Notes: generated by a model from the letters alone, not told the origin. 40,774 nucleotides of DNA from an uncultured Prevotellaceae bacterium (GCA_900318345.1 ONKD01000044.1:1-40774), one strand, 5' to 3'; shown: positions 15,681 through 24,187, numbered from the stretch's first letter. Program-made: numbers and translations.

Positions 15681-16415
15681 CTATTCCTGTCCCTCGGGAG
15701 AGGTGATGGGATCCTGTTCCTGGAAGTAAGCCTTGAGAATGTCCCCTGCCATTCCCTCGCGGTTGTCCAGGTCCTTCACTACAACACCTTTCTCTAGAAG
15801 CAGGATACGGGAGGAAATGTCGGTGACGAAACTGAGGTTGTGGCTGGAAATGAGCACGGTAGAGCCCAACTCGCGGTTCTGCTGTTCGATGAGGCGTGCC
15901 ACGATAATCTGTGACGACGGATCGAGGTAGTTGAATGGCTCGTCGAGGATAAGCACCTTGGGCTGAATCATCATTGCCCCGATGATACCGACTTTCTGAC
16001 GGTTGCCCTGTGAGAAGTCCTTCAGGAATTTGCTTGTGCCCATGATTTCGCCGTGCATCAGCGGCTCAAAGGGCTTCAGACGCTGCTCCAGCGTGTCTTT
16101 GTCAATTCCGTAGATGCGTCCGATGAAGGAGAAATACTCCTCGGGCGTGAAGAAGTCAATGAGGAAATTGCCGTCGATGAACGAACCTGTATAGGTCTTC
16201 CACAGCTCGTCCTGATCGACCCGCCTACCGTCGCTCTCCACATAGCCAGAGCTAGCACCAATCACATCGAGGATAAGACGCATCAGTGTGGTCTTGCCTG
16301 CACCGTTATTTCCCACCAGGCCAATCAGTTCGCCCGAGGCCAGGGTCAGATCGGGGATGTCGAGCACCGTGACCCAATCATACACTTTCTTGAGGTTTGT
16401 TATCTTGATATCCAT
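15681..16415 (-). CDS. ABC transporter ATP-binding protein
   Basis: The 244-residue ATPase has Walker A GNNGAGKT (35-42), signature FSQGN (134-138) in place of LSGGQ, Walker B VLILDEP (154-160), and the switch histidine in LISSHNLSF. The modified signature is common in ABC-2-type exporter ATPases. It follows the permease gene by 25 bases and is surely its partner. The pair likely exports or flips a substrate across the inner membrane; the sequence does not identify it. Confidence 0.9.
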   Translation of the reverse strand: MDIKITNLKKVYDWVTVLDIPDLTLASGELIGLVGNNGAGKTTLMRLILDVIGASSGYVESDGRRVDQDELWKTYTGSFIDGNFLIDFFTPEEYFSFIGRIYGIDKDTLEQRLKPFEPLMHGEIMGTSKFLKDFSQGNRQKVGIIGAMMIQPKVLILDEPFNYLDPSSQIIVARLIEQQNRELGSTVLISSHNLSFVTDISSRILLLEKGVVVKDLDNREGMAGDILKAYFQEQDPITSPEGQE

Positions 16416-16440
16416 CTGTTCTAAATACTAAAACGTTAAA

Positions 16441-17832
16441 TTAATTCAAATATCTCTCCATATTCTCGTATCGATTATTCTTCCACTTCCGCGCCAGCAG
16501 GCGGATGCAGGGACGATGAACAGCCAGCGCGGCAAGGCCGATGGCAGCCATGATGGTGTCACCCCAGAACGGTACCAACGCGAGGCTACAAAATGCAAAA
16601 ATAGCCAACGGGATTAAAATAATGAACGAATATATGGTCACGCGCATACTTGCTCCCTGATAGTTGAAGAAGGACGACGTGAACAAGTCCAAGCGGGTGG
16701 AGAATAGGCACGTGGGCATCATCAACAGATTATGGCCGCAACCCAAGAACAGGATCATGGCCAAGAGTGTGGTGGGTCGCAGCCCCATGAGGAAAATGGC
16801 TGGGATAAGCAACACCGCCATGCTCAATGTCAGAATAATGAAGAACTTGTACTTGTTCAATAACATGTGCTCGATGGAATAAGGCTTGGTCCACAAGCCG
16901 TGGAAGTAGTTGCCCTCGATGCCAAACACCCACTGACCCAGAAACAGCGACGGCCAGCCCAAAAGGAAGTACAAAGGGATGTTCAACTGATTAACACCAT
17001 CGCTAGGAAGTGTATAGCTCTGCAGAAGAAACAGGACAGTGAAGATGAGAATCGGGACGCGAAAGCGCTTGCTGCGCAACACGCTCAGGTATTCGGTAGA
17101 GAAGAGCGTCACGTCGCCCACCGAGCGAATGTTGCTGGCGTGCTGCTCATGCTCGTCATAGGCGCGCATGCGGCAGAAATAGAGGTAGAGCACCACCGTC
17201 AATACAATGTCCAGCACGATGAACAACACCAGCTCGGTCCACGGCGAACCGGGCAAATGAAACATCATGGCCATCATAACCAGGATGATGCCCACGGTTG
17301 TCATTCCCAAGTAATAAACCACCCCTCCGATCCACAATGGCAGTGAGTGTTCGATGTCAGGAGCCTTGTGGATGTCAGCCACCAGCCACGACAACATCAG
17401 CGATTGCACCAATGCCGCCACAACGGCCAGGACCGTCACTCCGACAGGAAGCAAAAATGAGCCCACCAGGGCTGCGAACATCGGCATCACCAAGTTCCAA
17501 GGGTCGACCATGAGCGAGATGGCCATGAATCGGTTCCACGCATTGGAGGGAATGGGCTTGGTGCGCAGGAAGTCGTCCATCACTACGGCATCAGTGTTCA
17601 ACATCATTTTCAGCATGAAGTCGGGCAGGGCGAGCGTCGCTACCAGCGCAATCGCCAAACCTGCAGGCGGCAACTCGTCCAGCAAATCGGCTAATATGTC
17701 GCTACTCGCAAAGAGTATGCCCACAATCATAAACAGCATGATGCCAACGAGATAAAGCACCACTAGGAATTTCCTCCAACTGAAGTTGCGGCGCCATTGG
17801 ATATACCTTAAGGATAATAACAGTTTCAACAT
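16441..17832 (-). CDS. ABC transporter permease, DUF5687-like
   Basis: The 463-residue protein (from ATG 17832, MLKLLLSLRYIQWRRNFSWR) is highly hydrophobic, with about 10-12 predicted membrane segments. It contains FLLGWPSLFLGQWVFGIEGN and SRRYENMERYL-like C-terminal features of Bacteroidota DUF5687 permeases, as I remember them. The open frame extends upstream to 18135, but that stretch overlaps the isomerase gene and is Cys/Ser/Ala-rich shadow sequence, so I reject it. The gene is 70 bases after the FucI-like gene and 25 before its ATPase. Confidence 0.8.
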   Translation of the reverse strand: MLKLLLSLRYIQWRRNFSWRKFLVVLYLVGIMLFMIVGILFASSDILADLLDELPPAGLAIALVATLALPDFMLKMMLNTDAVVMDDFLRTKPIPSNAWNRFMAISLMVDPWNLVMPMFAALVGSFLLPVGVTVLAVVAALVQSLMLSWLVADIHKAPDIEHSLPLWIGGVVYYLGMTTVGIILVMMAMMFHLPGSPWTELVLFIVLDIVLTVVLYLYFCRMRAYDEHEQHASNIRSVGDVTLFSTEYLSVLRSKRFRVPILIFTVLFLLQSYTLPSDGVNQLNIPLYFLLGWPSLFLGQWVFGIEGNYFHGLWTKPYSIEHMLLNKYKFFIILTLSMAVLLIPAIFLMGLRPTTLLAMILFLGCGHNLLMMPTCLFSTRLDLFTSSFFNYQGASMRVTIYSFIILIPLAIFAFCSLALVPFWGDTIMAAIGLAALAVHRPCIRLLARKWKNNRYENMERYLN

Positions 17833-17902
17833 GGCTTCAATGATATATAGACAAATCGAAGGGTGAAAAATGATTCTTAAAATCCGTGAGAAATTGGCGA
17901 TG

Positions 17903-19144
17903 TCAAGTCGTGGCGTTGGCGCCGAGCATGCGCAAGACGGTTTCCAGGCATTGCTTGTGGTCGCCGCGCACGATGACGTGGTGGTTGCCGATGCTGCGTT
18001 CCAGGAAGTAATCCAGTGGCTCGTCGAGGCGCAGGTGCAGCTGGGTGCGGCACATGTTGGGGTTAGTGGTGCACTGCAACAGGCTCGCGCGGCTGATGAA
18101 GTAGAGTTCCATGCCCCTGCCGCCGCACTTGACAACGGTCACGTCCATGGGGTCAAAAATGCCCTCGACGGCGACACCGCTCAGCGACTCGTAGTGGTCG
18201 CGCACGATGTAGCGGTCGGTCATCGCTGGGGCGATGGTGCAGTGGGCAAACACCATCTCGTGGGTAGCGTTGTCGAGTATCTTTGACGGATTTGCCATGA
18301 AGGTCATCTCGCCCGTGGCCGCTTGCACGGCAAGCATGGTGAGCAGCGTTTGCTCGTCACCCTCGCAGCCGGCGGGAATGCCCTCCTGGTTAAGCAGTGC
18401 CAGGGCCACGCAGCCAGTGGTGTGGGTGGTGGGGATGAGATCAAAGCAGTTGAGAGTGAAGGCATTGAGGCGGTAACGCTCCACAATAGCCTTGATCGAG
18501 CGGTAGAGGCGCATGGCCTTGACCACCTCGTCGCGCGACGGTTCCTTGACGTCCACGGCCTTGCTGATGAACTCGTCGGTAATGTTCTGCACCTCATCAT
18601 CGCCGATGGCCTCATAGCCCGTGACCACTTCGTCGAGGGGCACGTCAACCATCTCGATGCCCCAGCGTTCATGCATCGTGGCGTAGTCCACATTGCTGGC
18701 GATGAGCCACCCTGACGGCTTGCCGATAACGCCCACGCGCTTGCCCTGCAACTGGCTGATGGCGTCATGGGCAGCAGCACAGTCGTCGATGCCCTGCATG
18801 ATGAAACTTGTGGGACCGTGCAGTACACGTCCGTGGCGGTCGTTTTGCCGCATCCACGACAGAATCTCGAGCGAGGCGGCGAGCGAGTTCTTCAGCCCGT
18901 CGGCAATGAGCACCACGTAGGGGGGCAACCGGTCGATATTGGCCTTGACCATCTCCTCGACGCCACCGCTACCCACGAGCACCATCGTGGCACCGTCGGC
19001 CATTGTCCCATCCAGTTCCTCGGGGAAGATGTAACGCACCTCATATTTCTCGTTGATTGCATCGAGCAGCTCGTGATGGTCGGTGAAAATCGACTCACGT
19101 GATGCCAGTGAGGACGCAAATGTAATCAAGTTCAGTTTCATCAT
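17903..19144 (-). CDS. L-fucose isomerase-like sugar isomerase
   Basis: The 413-residue protein resembles the FucI/AraA-like isomerase fold. It has an N-terminal Rossmann-like half with MVLVGSGGVEEMVKANI and GKRVGVIGKPSGWLIAS, a middle AFTLNCFDLIPTTHTTGCVA followed by LLNQEGIPAGCEGD with likely metal-binding E/D, and a C-terminal beta domain. True FucI is about 590 residues, so this is one of the shorter, mostly uncharacterised relatives. It may isomerise an aldose to a ketose after import by the FucP operon at 4.8-7.8 kb, but the genes are 10 kb apart and the link is inference. A consensus promoter precedes it. Confidence 0.75.
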   Translation of the reverse strand: MMKLNLITFASSLASRESIFTDHHELLDAINEKYEVRYIFPEELDGTMADGATMVLVGSGGVEEMVKANIDRLPPYVVLIADGLKNSLAASLEILSWMRQNDRHGRVLHGPTSFIMQGIDDCAAAHDAISQLQGKRVGVIGKPSGWLIASNVDYATMHERWGIEMVDVPLDEVVTGYEAIGDDEVQNITDEFISKAVDVKEPSRDEVVKAMRLYRSIKAIVERYRLNAFTLNCFDLIPTTHTTGCVALALLNQEGIPAGCEGDEQTLLTMLAVQAATGEMTFMANPSKILDNATHEMVFAHCTIAPAMTDRYIVRDHYESLSGVAVEGIFDPMDVTVVKCGGRGMELYFISRASLLQCTTNPNMCRTQLHLRLDEPLDYFLERSIGNHHVIVRGDHKQCLETVLRMLGANATT

Positions 19145-19181
19145 GATGTTGTGTGGTTAAGTATAGGTTGTTATTGTAGCG

Positions 19182-19212
19182 CAAAGTTAAAGAAGTTCTG
19201 TGAGATTTACAA
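19182..19212 (-). promoter_or_regulatory. Promoter of the FucI-like gene
   Basis: On the minus strand TTG (19210-19212), 20 bases, TAACTTTG (19182-19189), 37 bases before the ATG. The -33 box touches the terminator of the upstream barrel gene. Confidence 0.65.
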
Positions 19213-19249
19213 AAAAAGCGGCCAGAGACTAATCACTGGTCGCCTTTTT
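19211..19249 (-). terminator. Terminator of the outer-membrane barrel gene
   Basis: A stem of about 9 bp (GGCGACCAG with CTGGCCGCT on the minus strand, one mismatch and one G-U) is followed by TTTTTTT, 18 bases past the stop at 19268. Confidence 0.65.
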
Positions 19250-19267
19250 ATAGTGAATTGGATGATG

Positions 19268-19876
19268 TTAGAACTTGTAGCGCAAACCGGCCAAGGCAAT
19301 ACCTTGCTCACCAATACCAAACTCGGCAAAACCGCGAACATGCTGATTGCCGGCCTCAATACCAATGAGCGAAACCTGGAAGTTGAAGAACAGGTCGTTG
19401 GCCGTTTCCTTCTCACCGGTTTTCCTGTCGTTTTCATAGTCCTCGAAGCAGAAATGGGTGTATGTGGCACCTGCTGCCAATTTGGAGTACATGCCCCAGT
19501 TGTTCTTGCGGAGCCAATTGAATTTCACCGAGGGCATGAATGATAAGTAAGATTTGGTGTGATGCGCAATCTTTGCATTCTCATAAAAAGCATCCTCATT
19601 GTTGGTGGTAAACACGCCAACAGCACCCACGCCAATCAGCGGGCTGGTGTGATAGTAGTATTCAAGTCCGATAGGGCCATAAAATTTGATGTTATCTTGG
19701 GTCTCACCAAACATGGAACCAATCACATCGGTGAAAATGTCAACCCATACTGAGTTGGGCACGGTACCATAAGTGATGCCAATCTCATGACGGGTCTCCA
19801 TCTCGTCCTGTGCTTGCACGGGGATACTCATTACTGTGCTGATGGCCAATGCAGCCATTAAAAACTTAATTTTCAT
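19268..19876 (-). CDS. Small outer-membrane beta-barrel protein
   Basis: The 202-residue protein has a signal peptide (MKIKFLMAALAISTVMSIPV, then QAQ). It then shows alternating strands with aromatic ends (IKFYGPIGLEYYYHTSPLIG, TKSYLSFMPSVKFNWL, NNWGMYSKLAAGATYTHFCF) and the C-terminal strand GIALAGLRYKF ending in Phe, the BAM recognition pattern. It looks like an 8-stranded barrel; no function can be assigned. Its 5' end lies 8 bases from an IS982 remnant, so the original promoter may have been displaced. Confidence 0.75.
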   Translation of the reverse strand: MKIKFLMAALAISTVMSIPVQAQDEMETRHEIGITYGTVPNSVWVDIFTDVIGSMFGETQDNIKFYGPIGLEYYYHTSPLIGVGAVGVFTTNNEDAFYENAKIAHHTKSYLSFMPSVKFNWLRKNNWGMYSKLAAGATYTHFCFEDYENDRKTGEKETANDLFFNFQVSLIGIEAGNQHVRGFAEFGIGEQGIALAGLRYKF

Positions 19877-19887
19877 ATACTTAAACC

Positions 19888-20124
19888 CGTTGGCGGAATT
19901 AAGCGAGCCATACTTGATCCTGCCGATGGGTCTGTTATTGATTGTGTTGAGATAATGTGAGTCGATGATGAAGAAGCCTCTCCGCCGTTAGATTTAAGAG
20001 CAATCACTTCCAGGTCGCTGAATTTGGGAACCACACATGGCCGAGGCATATTGCCGAGTTCATTCACAAGATTTGCTGAAAATATCTTGCATACATCAAG
20101 AATTTTGACGAAATTTGCGTACAA
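19888..20124 (-). pseudogene. IS982-family transposase remnant
   Basis: The N-terminal stretch reads LYANFVKILDVCKIFSANLV and NELGNMPRPCVVPKFSDLEV, typical of IS982 transposases. After a short damaged section a different frame reads YLNTINNRPIGRIKYGSLNS, the known C-terminal end (NxRPIGRIKYxLN). About 200 central residues, including the DDE catalytic residues, are deleted. It cannot be active, but its termini could in principle be mobilised by a full IS982 enzyme. Confidence 0.75.
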
Positions 20125-20167
20125 ATTGTGCCTAGGGTGATTTGAATTTAATTGTTTAATCACCACT

Positions 20168-20236
20168 AAATTACTAAAAATCAGCGATGTGCGCAACTTT
20201 TGAACATTTTTTATCTTTAAAATCCCGCCAACGGGT
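20168..20236. repeat. IS982 right-end repeat, copy 1
   Basis: Roughly 70 bp (AAATTACTAAAAATCAGCGA onward to CCAACGGGT) recur at 21106-21179 in the same orientation with small differences, so a second IS982 end lies beyond the membrane gene. Confidence 0.75.
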
Positions 20237-20250
20237 AAAACTTTGTTATT

Positions 20251-20817
20251 ATGAAAGAGAAACAATTAGAACAAATCAACAATCTGAGCAAGGATGAACT
20301 CGTTGAACACATCAATAGTTACTTTAATAAACAGGCAAAGTACAGTTTTGTAATTGCTATTCTTTGGGGCATAATTGCCATTTTGTCATTATTTCCGGGT
20401 CCCTATACATCAGAATATGGAATACTATTGCCATGTTTATGGTTTCTATTAATTGTATTATACTCCTTTCGGTTTTTGGAATACAGAAAATTGAGCAAGG
20501 AAGACAGCGCCAAAGGATTGTTAACCCGCTATGATAAATATAAAAAAAGAGACCTGTCGTTAATCCCTATCTGTATCATATTATTATGTATCCCCATATA
20601 TACAATATTTGCCGAAAAACATTTCGCTCCTAATGTTGGAGAGTGGATTATCTGCATCTTATTTGGCTTTTTTATTTTGTACTTAGCATGGTATTTCTTT
20701 TCTCCAAAATTTCGCACTAAGATGGAGAATTATGGTCGTGGCAACATTAATCAGTACGTTGAGCGCTTGAGAGAACTTGTCGAGCAAGAAGAAGGGAAAA
20801 GTGAGGAAAACGTATAG
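20251..20817 (+). CDS. AT-rich four-helix membrane protein of unknown function
   Basis: The 188-residue protein starts with a charged helical segment (MKEKQLEQINNLSKDELVEH), then four hydrophobic segments at roughly 32-50, 57-75, 103-120 and 130-150. It ends in a charged tail (QYVERLRELVEQEEGKSEEN). I do not recognise the family. Its A/T content is clearly higher than that of the neighbouring genes, and it lies between two IS982 right ends in direct orientation, which suggests acquisition. The ATG is 14 bases past the IS982 end. Confidence 0.7.
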   Translation: MKEKQLEQINNLSKDELVEHINSYFNKQAKYSFVIAILWGIIAILSLFPGPYTSEYGILLPCLWFLLIVLYSFRFLEYRKLSKEDSAKGLLTRYDKYKKRDLSLIPICIILLCIPIYTIFAEKHFAPNVGEWIICILFGFFILYLAWYFFSPKFRTKMENYGRGNINQYVERLRELVEQEEGKSEENV

Positions 20818-20829
20818 TTAATTACCTGA

Positions 20830-21090
20830 ATATACCAGCCCTCTCAATCTGGCCTCCGCTCCCTCCTGGTCTCAATAGAAGAAGTCCAGTCCATAATCCT
20901 GCGAACTATTGGTCCATCAAAAATCTCACTCAAAGGTTGGGCAGCGGATCTTGAACCTCTTAAAGTACCCATATATTTCTTTTGGGAGCGGCTGGGCTAT
21001 GGTACGATTACTAGGAGTCGCAGCATCGGATATTGGATGTCGAGCTTTTACACTTCACCCATCGTATATCTGGGCGAATGCATCCGGTAG
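20830..21090 (+). pseudogene. Possible gene remnant without a start codon
   Basis: An 86-codon open frame runs from the stop at 20827 to TAG at 21088-21090 with no ATG until near the end. It reads in parts as plausible protein (SIEEVQSIILRTIGPSKISL, KGWAADLEPLKVPIYFFWER, LGYGTITRSRSIGYWMSSFY). I do not recognise it. It may be the tail of a gene lost during IS insertion, or chance. Confidence 0.3.
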
Positions 21091-21105
21091 CTTAAGGATG
21101 AGATG

Positions 21106-21179
21106 AAATTACTAAAAATCAGCGATATGCGCAACTTTTTGAACATCTTTTTATTAACTTTTTAATCCTGCCAACGGGT
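21106..21179. repeat. IS982 right-end repeat, copy 2
   Basis: This matches 20168-20236 and ends in AATCCTGCCAACGGGT (21164-21179), a one-base variant of the IS982 terminal repeat. No transposase remains next to it. Confidence 0.7.
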
Positions 21180-21317
21180 ATACTTAATTATTTATTACTG
21201 GATTTAGTTCATAAAAAAACGGCTGCAAAATTAATAAATACTTTGCAATTGGCACCCTCCAATCCCGATTTTTGTAGAATAGTTGTCCACCATGGACGCT
21301 GTCATAGTCCCAAAAGA

Positions 21318-21447
21318 GGCTGTGTCATAATTGCAATGTCGCTACATATATCGGCCTACGGCCGAGAAATTTAAACAAATTATTTAATAAATTAAATAAA
21401 AATTTTAATTATTGTAATTTTAATACAAAATTTGTCTTAATTTCCCG
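21318..21447. mobile_element. MITE-like element, copy B (partial, inverted)
   Basis: It starts GGCTGTGTCATAATTGCAAT, the complement of the end of copy A, and follows copy A through TTTCCCG, then diverges. It carries an extra segment with the palindrome TCGGCCTACGGCCGA that is shared with copy C, so B and C form one subtype. Confidence 0.6.
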
Positions 21448-21513
21448 AAACTTGGCGGCATTTCAGCCATTGAAGTAAACTTCATGGCCTTCGATTTGCT
21501 CAAGTTTTCCCGC

Positions 21514-21619
21514 AAACTGTCCACAACTCAATTTTTTTTCGACTTATGGACACTTTTAGTGAATTTAAACTGTCCACAACTCAATTTTTTTTCGACTTGT
21601 GGACACTTTTAGTGAATTT
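21514..21619. repeat. Two tandem 53-bp units
   Basis: Units 21514-21566 and 21567-21619 differ at a single base. Each contains TGTCCACAA and a TGGACA further on; in the second unit these form a perfect 9-bp inverted repeat around an oligo-T stretch. Role unknown. Confidence 0.85.
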
Positions 21620-21639
21620 TGCCTCAACATGGGGACGGG

Positions 21640-22602
21640 TTACTGATCCTTGTCTTCTTCGGGTTGGGGGTTGAGGGCGTTCTCGACGTCGGCGAGGGCA
21701 GCGGCCGCCGCGTTCTCATATTGTTCCAGGGTACGCGACTTGCGGATGGCCTTGAACAGCTTGTGCTCTGTTCCAGGTAGGAAGGTTTGCCAAATGTCCT
21801 GCAGGTGGCGCACGAGTTGGGCTTCGCCTCCATTGAGTTGCTCGGTGTAGCCATCTACCAGCATATCGTGGAAACGGCGGTAGTCGTCGGGCTTGGCGTC
21901 AAGGGCGAAAATGCCTGGGTTGGCGGCCAGTCCGCTGCCCACCATCACGGCGGCAAGGGTGGGGTAGCGCTGGGTAATATTTTCAATGTCCTCGACTGAA
22001 TGCAGGCTGCCGTTATAGACAATGGGCCACGACGAAGCGGCTAGCAATGCCTCAAACTGCTCCATATCCAGCTCGCCCTTGTATTGCTGCTTGCCCGTGC
22101 GAGGATGTACGGCGATGTGGCAGGGTTTGATGATGTCCATTAATGGCAGGATATCGCGCCACTGGTCGTTGCGGTTCCAACCGATGCGCATTTTCACTGA
22201 ATACTCCACACCCTCGACGGTAGCGAGTGCCTTGAATAACGCTTCGACAAGGTCGGGATAGGCCAGCATGCCCGAGCCCTTACGGTGAAGGGCGATAGGA
22301 GGGAATGGGCAGCCCAGGTTGATGTCGATGCGGCTGTAACCCATCTGCTTGAGGGCATCGACCATCATCAGGGCATGGTCGGGCTGGCAGGCAAGAATCT
22401 GGGGAATGAGCGTGATGCCAGCGTTGCGCTCTGGGTCCACGTCGCGCAGGTCCTTGCGCCTAACCTCGCCACGCTCCACGCGCATGAAGGGGGCATAGTA
22501 GGCATCCACTCCGCCAAACACCTCATGCTGTGCCATGCGCCACACATTATCGGTCACACCCTGCAACGGTGCAGCCAGCACTTGTATCTTGTTGTCTTTC
22601 AT
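21640..22602 (-). CDS. dus: tRNA-dihydrouridine synthase
   Basis: The 320-residue flavoprotein has the Dus TIM-barrel pattern: APLQGVTDNVWR at the N-terminus, RIDINLGCPFPPIALHRKGSG with the catalytic cysteine C98, YSVKMRIGW, the tRNA/FMN motif IAVHPRTGKQQYKG, and MVGSGLAANPGIF. It reduces uridine to dihydrouridine in the D-loop of tRNAs using FMN and NADPH. It starts 2 bases after the sialidase stop codon, so the two are almost certainly co-transcribed despite unrelated roles. It is shorter than DusB and may belong to another subgroup. Confidence 0.9.
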   Translation of the reverse strand: MKDNKIQVLAAPLQGVTDNVWRMAQHEVFGGVDAYYAPFMRVERGEVRRKDLRDVDPERNAGITLIPQILACQPDHALMMVDALKQMGYSRIDINLGCPFPPIALHRKGSGMLAYPDLVEALFKALATVEGVEYSVKMRIGWNRNDQWRDILPLMDIIKPCHIAVHPRTGKQQYKGELDMEQFEALLAASSWPIVYNGSLHSVEDIENITQRYPTLAAVMVGSGLAANPGIFALDAKPDDYRRFHDMLVDGYTEQLNGGEAQLVRHLQDIWQTFLPGTEHKLFKAIRKSRTLEQYENAAAAALADVENALNPQPEEDKDQ

Positions 22603-22603
22603 T

Positions 22604-23977
22604 TCAATTATTATTTAGGGGGAGGTATCTCCCGTCGGTTATCGTTTGGATGGTTAATTGTTTGTACACGATATCATAGGCGCTCGTGCTGCCATCGTTG
22701 TCATTGCAGTCCTCGAGCAAGAACGCGATGTCGCCATCGGTGGTGGAAATCATGGTAGAGTAGGCTGAGTAATTCTCAGTCACTTGATAGCTTTGCCAGC
22801 CCCACGTGAAGTCGAGTGGCTCGTCATAGTCCTCGGCGTTAAGCAACGCCTTGTAGTAGATGGTCACTCGCTGGCGACCGGGACCTCGAGGTACCGATTG
22901 CAAAGCCAGATGCATGGGGCGCTGGTCGCTGGTGCGGATTACCGGCACGATGAGCAGTTCGCCGTTGCAGGAGCAGTTCTCGCTATAGGTGCCCGATTGG
23001 GAATCGTTGCTCACGGCCATCTCGCCCCATGAGCTGGTGGCGTAGTCATAGATGTTGAACAGCCTGCCGCTGGTGGCTGTCTGCTTGGAACGGCAGCTGA
23101 GCAGGACATTGCCGTCAGGCAGTTCCTCAACCTTGGCCTCGTCGCCAAATGGGGTTATCGTCGGCCTTGCGTCGGGGTCGCCCAGGGCCTGCCATGTATT
23201 GCCAAAGTCATCACTGTAGAGCACCATGCAACCCACGCCCATTGGACCGTCAACAGCCGAGTAGATGCGGTAATAATCGCCCTGCTTGATGCGGCTGCTC
23301 TGGCAGATGCGCCCGCTCGAGAAGAACAGTGCGTTCACCTCGGGGCAGCTGGCAAAGATGCCATAGATGTCGCTGGTCACCTCGCAGCCAGTCCATGTCG
23401 CGCCATTGTCATCACTCGTGTAGCGCCCCACGAGCAACGGATTGGCCAGCGTTGAGGCTAGGAATCCCTGCTTGCCCGAAGCACACATAATGAGCAGTTT
23501 TCCTGTCTCGCGGTCCACAACCGCAGCCGCATCACCATGGCTGTTGTCAAAGCCCTGGCGCCGTTGGTTACCGTCGGCAATCATCATGGCGGTGCCCCAT
23601 GTCTTGCCGTTATCCTCGCTAATCTTGCCCACAATGTCGATTCCCTGGTTACTGCCGATGTCATAGTCGCTGTTGTGCCTGTCGTCGGCAATGGCGAGCA
23701 GCCTGCCGTCAGCCAGTTGCACGATGGCGGGGATGCGGTAGTAGTGGCGGGTAGCGACGTTGGTGTCAAACACCGTCGCAACGATGGTATCATTGGTGGG
23801 GTCAACGGGTGGAGGTGTGGGCGTTGTTCCATCCAAAATGACATTGACGACCTCGTTCACGTCAGCGATGTTCACCTCGCCGTCACCGTTCACGTCGGCA
23901 TAGACGCCTTGTCCGCTTGCAGCCTGTGCTAACAATACTGTCAGCATTAATGCGGTCAAATGTAGTAACTTCTTCAT
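22604..23977 (-). CDS. Secreted GH33 sialidase with N-terminal dockerin-like module
   Basis: From ATG 23977 (signal peptide MKKLLHLTALMLTVLLAQAA) the protein has 457 residues. Residues 25-50 are a single dockerin half (YADVNGDGEVNIADVNEVVN), followed by a Thr/Pro linker. The sialidase domain begins near 65 with HYYRIPAIV (arginine R81 of the RIP motif) and carries Asp boxes SEDNGKTWG, SDDNGATWTG and SDDFGNTWQ. It should remove terminal sialic acid from host glycans outside the cell. A longer frame from a TTG at 23986 is less likely. The single dockerin half at the N-terminus is unusual compared with the paired C-terminal dockerins elsewhere in the window. Confidence 0.92.
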   Translation of the reverse strand: MKKLLHLTALMLTVLLAQAASGQGVYADVNGDGEVNIADVNEVVNVILDGTTPTPPPVDPTNDTIVATVFDTNVATRHYYRIPAIVQLADGRLLAIADDRHNSDYDIGSNQGIDIVGKISEDNGKTWGTAMMIADGNQRRQGFDNSHGDAAAVVDRETGKLLIMCASGKQGFLASTLANPLLVGRYTSDDNGATWTGCEVTSDIYGIFASCPEVNALFFSSGRICQSSRIKQGDYYRIYSAVDGPMGVGCMVLYSDDFGNTWQALGDPDARPTITPFGDEAKVEELPDGNVLLSCRSKQTATSGRLFNIYDYATSSWGEMAVSNDSQSGTYSENCSCNGELLIVPVIRTSDQRPMHLALQSVPRGPGRQRVTIYYKALLNAEDYDEPLDFTWGWQSYQVTENYSAYSTMISTTDGDIAFLLEDCNDNDGSTSAYDIVYKQLTIQTITDGRYLPLNNN

Positions 23978-24091
23978 GTTGCTCAAGTCAGTTGAAACGT
24001 TATTTTTGGGTAACTCTTATCCGTTGACTTGTTGGTCGCTGATAGGAACTTTACAAGTCTAACGCCTTGGAAAAGCCTGTGTCGTGTTGTG

Positions 24092-24099
24092 CAAAGATA
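24092..24099 (-). promoter_or_regulatory. -7 element of the sialidase-dus operon
   Basis: TATCTTTG on the minus strand, 114 bases before ATG 23977, leaving an untranslated leader of about 100 bases. No TTG at the expected spacing. Confidence 0.45.
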
Positions 24100-24187
24100 C
24101 ATTTTTTCCTTGAGATGACGTACATTTCCTGGCAATAATCATAAAATAGTAAAAAAGTGCGTTTTTAACAATAATTCATTCAGATAT

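Larger units (their letters stand above)
19885..20236 (-). mobile_element. Internally deleted IS982-family element
   Basis: The 352-bp element is bounded by 16-bp inverted repeats, ACCCGTTGGCGGAATT (19885-19900) and AATCCCGCCAACGGGT (20221-20236), with one mismatch. Inside, the minus strand codes for both ends of an IS982 transposase but not the middle. I see no clear target-site duplication. Confidence 0.75.
20818..21639. other. Degraded intergenic region with element remnants
   Basis: This 822-base gap contains a possible coding remnant (20830-21090), an IS982 end (21106-21179), a partial MITE-like copy (21318-21447) and a 53-bp tandem repeat (21514-21619). No intact gene is seen. Confidence 0.6.

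Noticed and set aside
17833-18135. N-terminal extension of the ABC permease frame
   Set aside because: It overlaps the isomerase gene and is rich in Cys, Ser, Thr and Ala as shadow frames are; ATG 17832 gives a normal membrane N-terminus.
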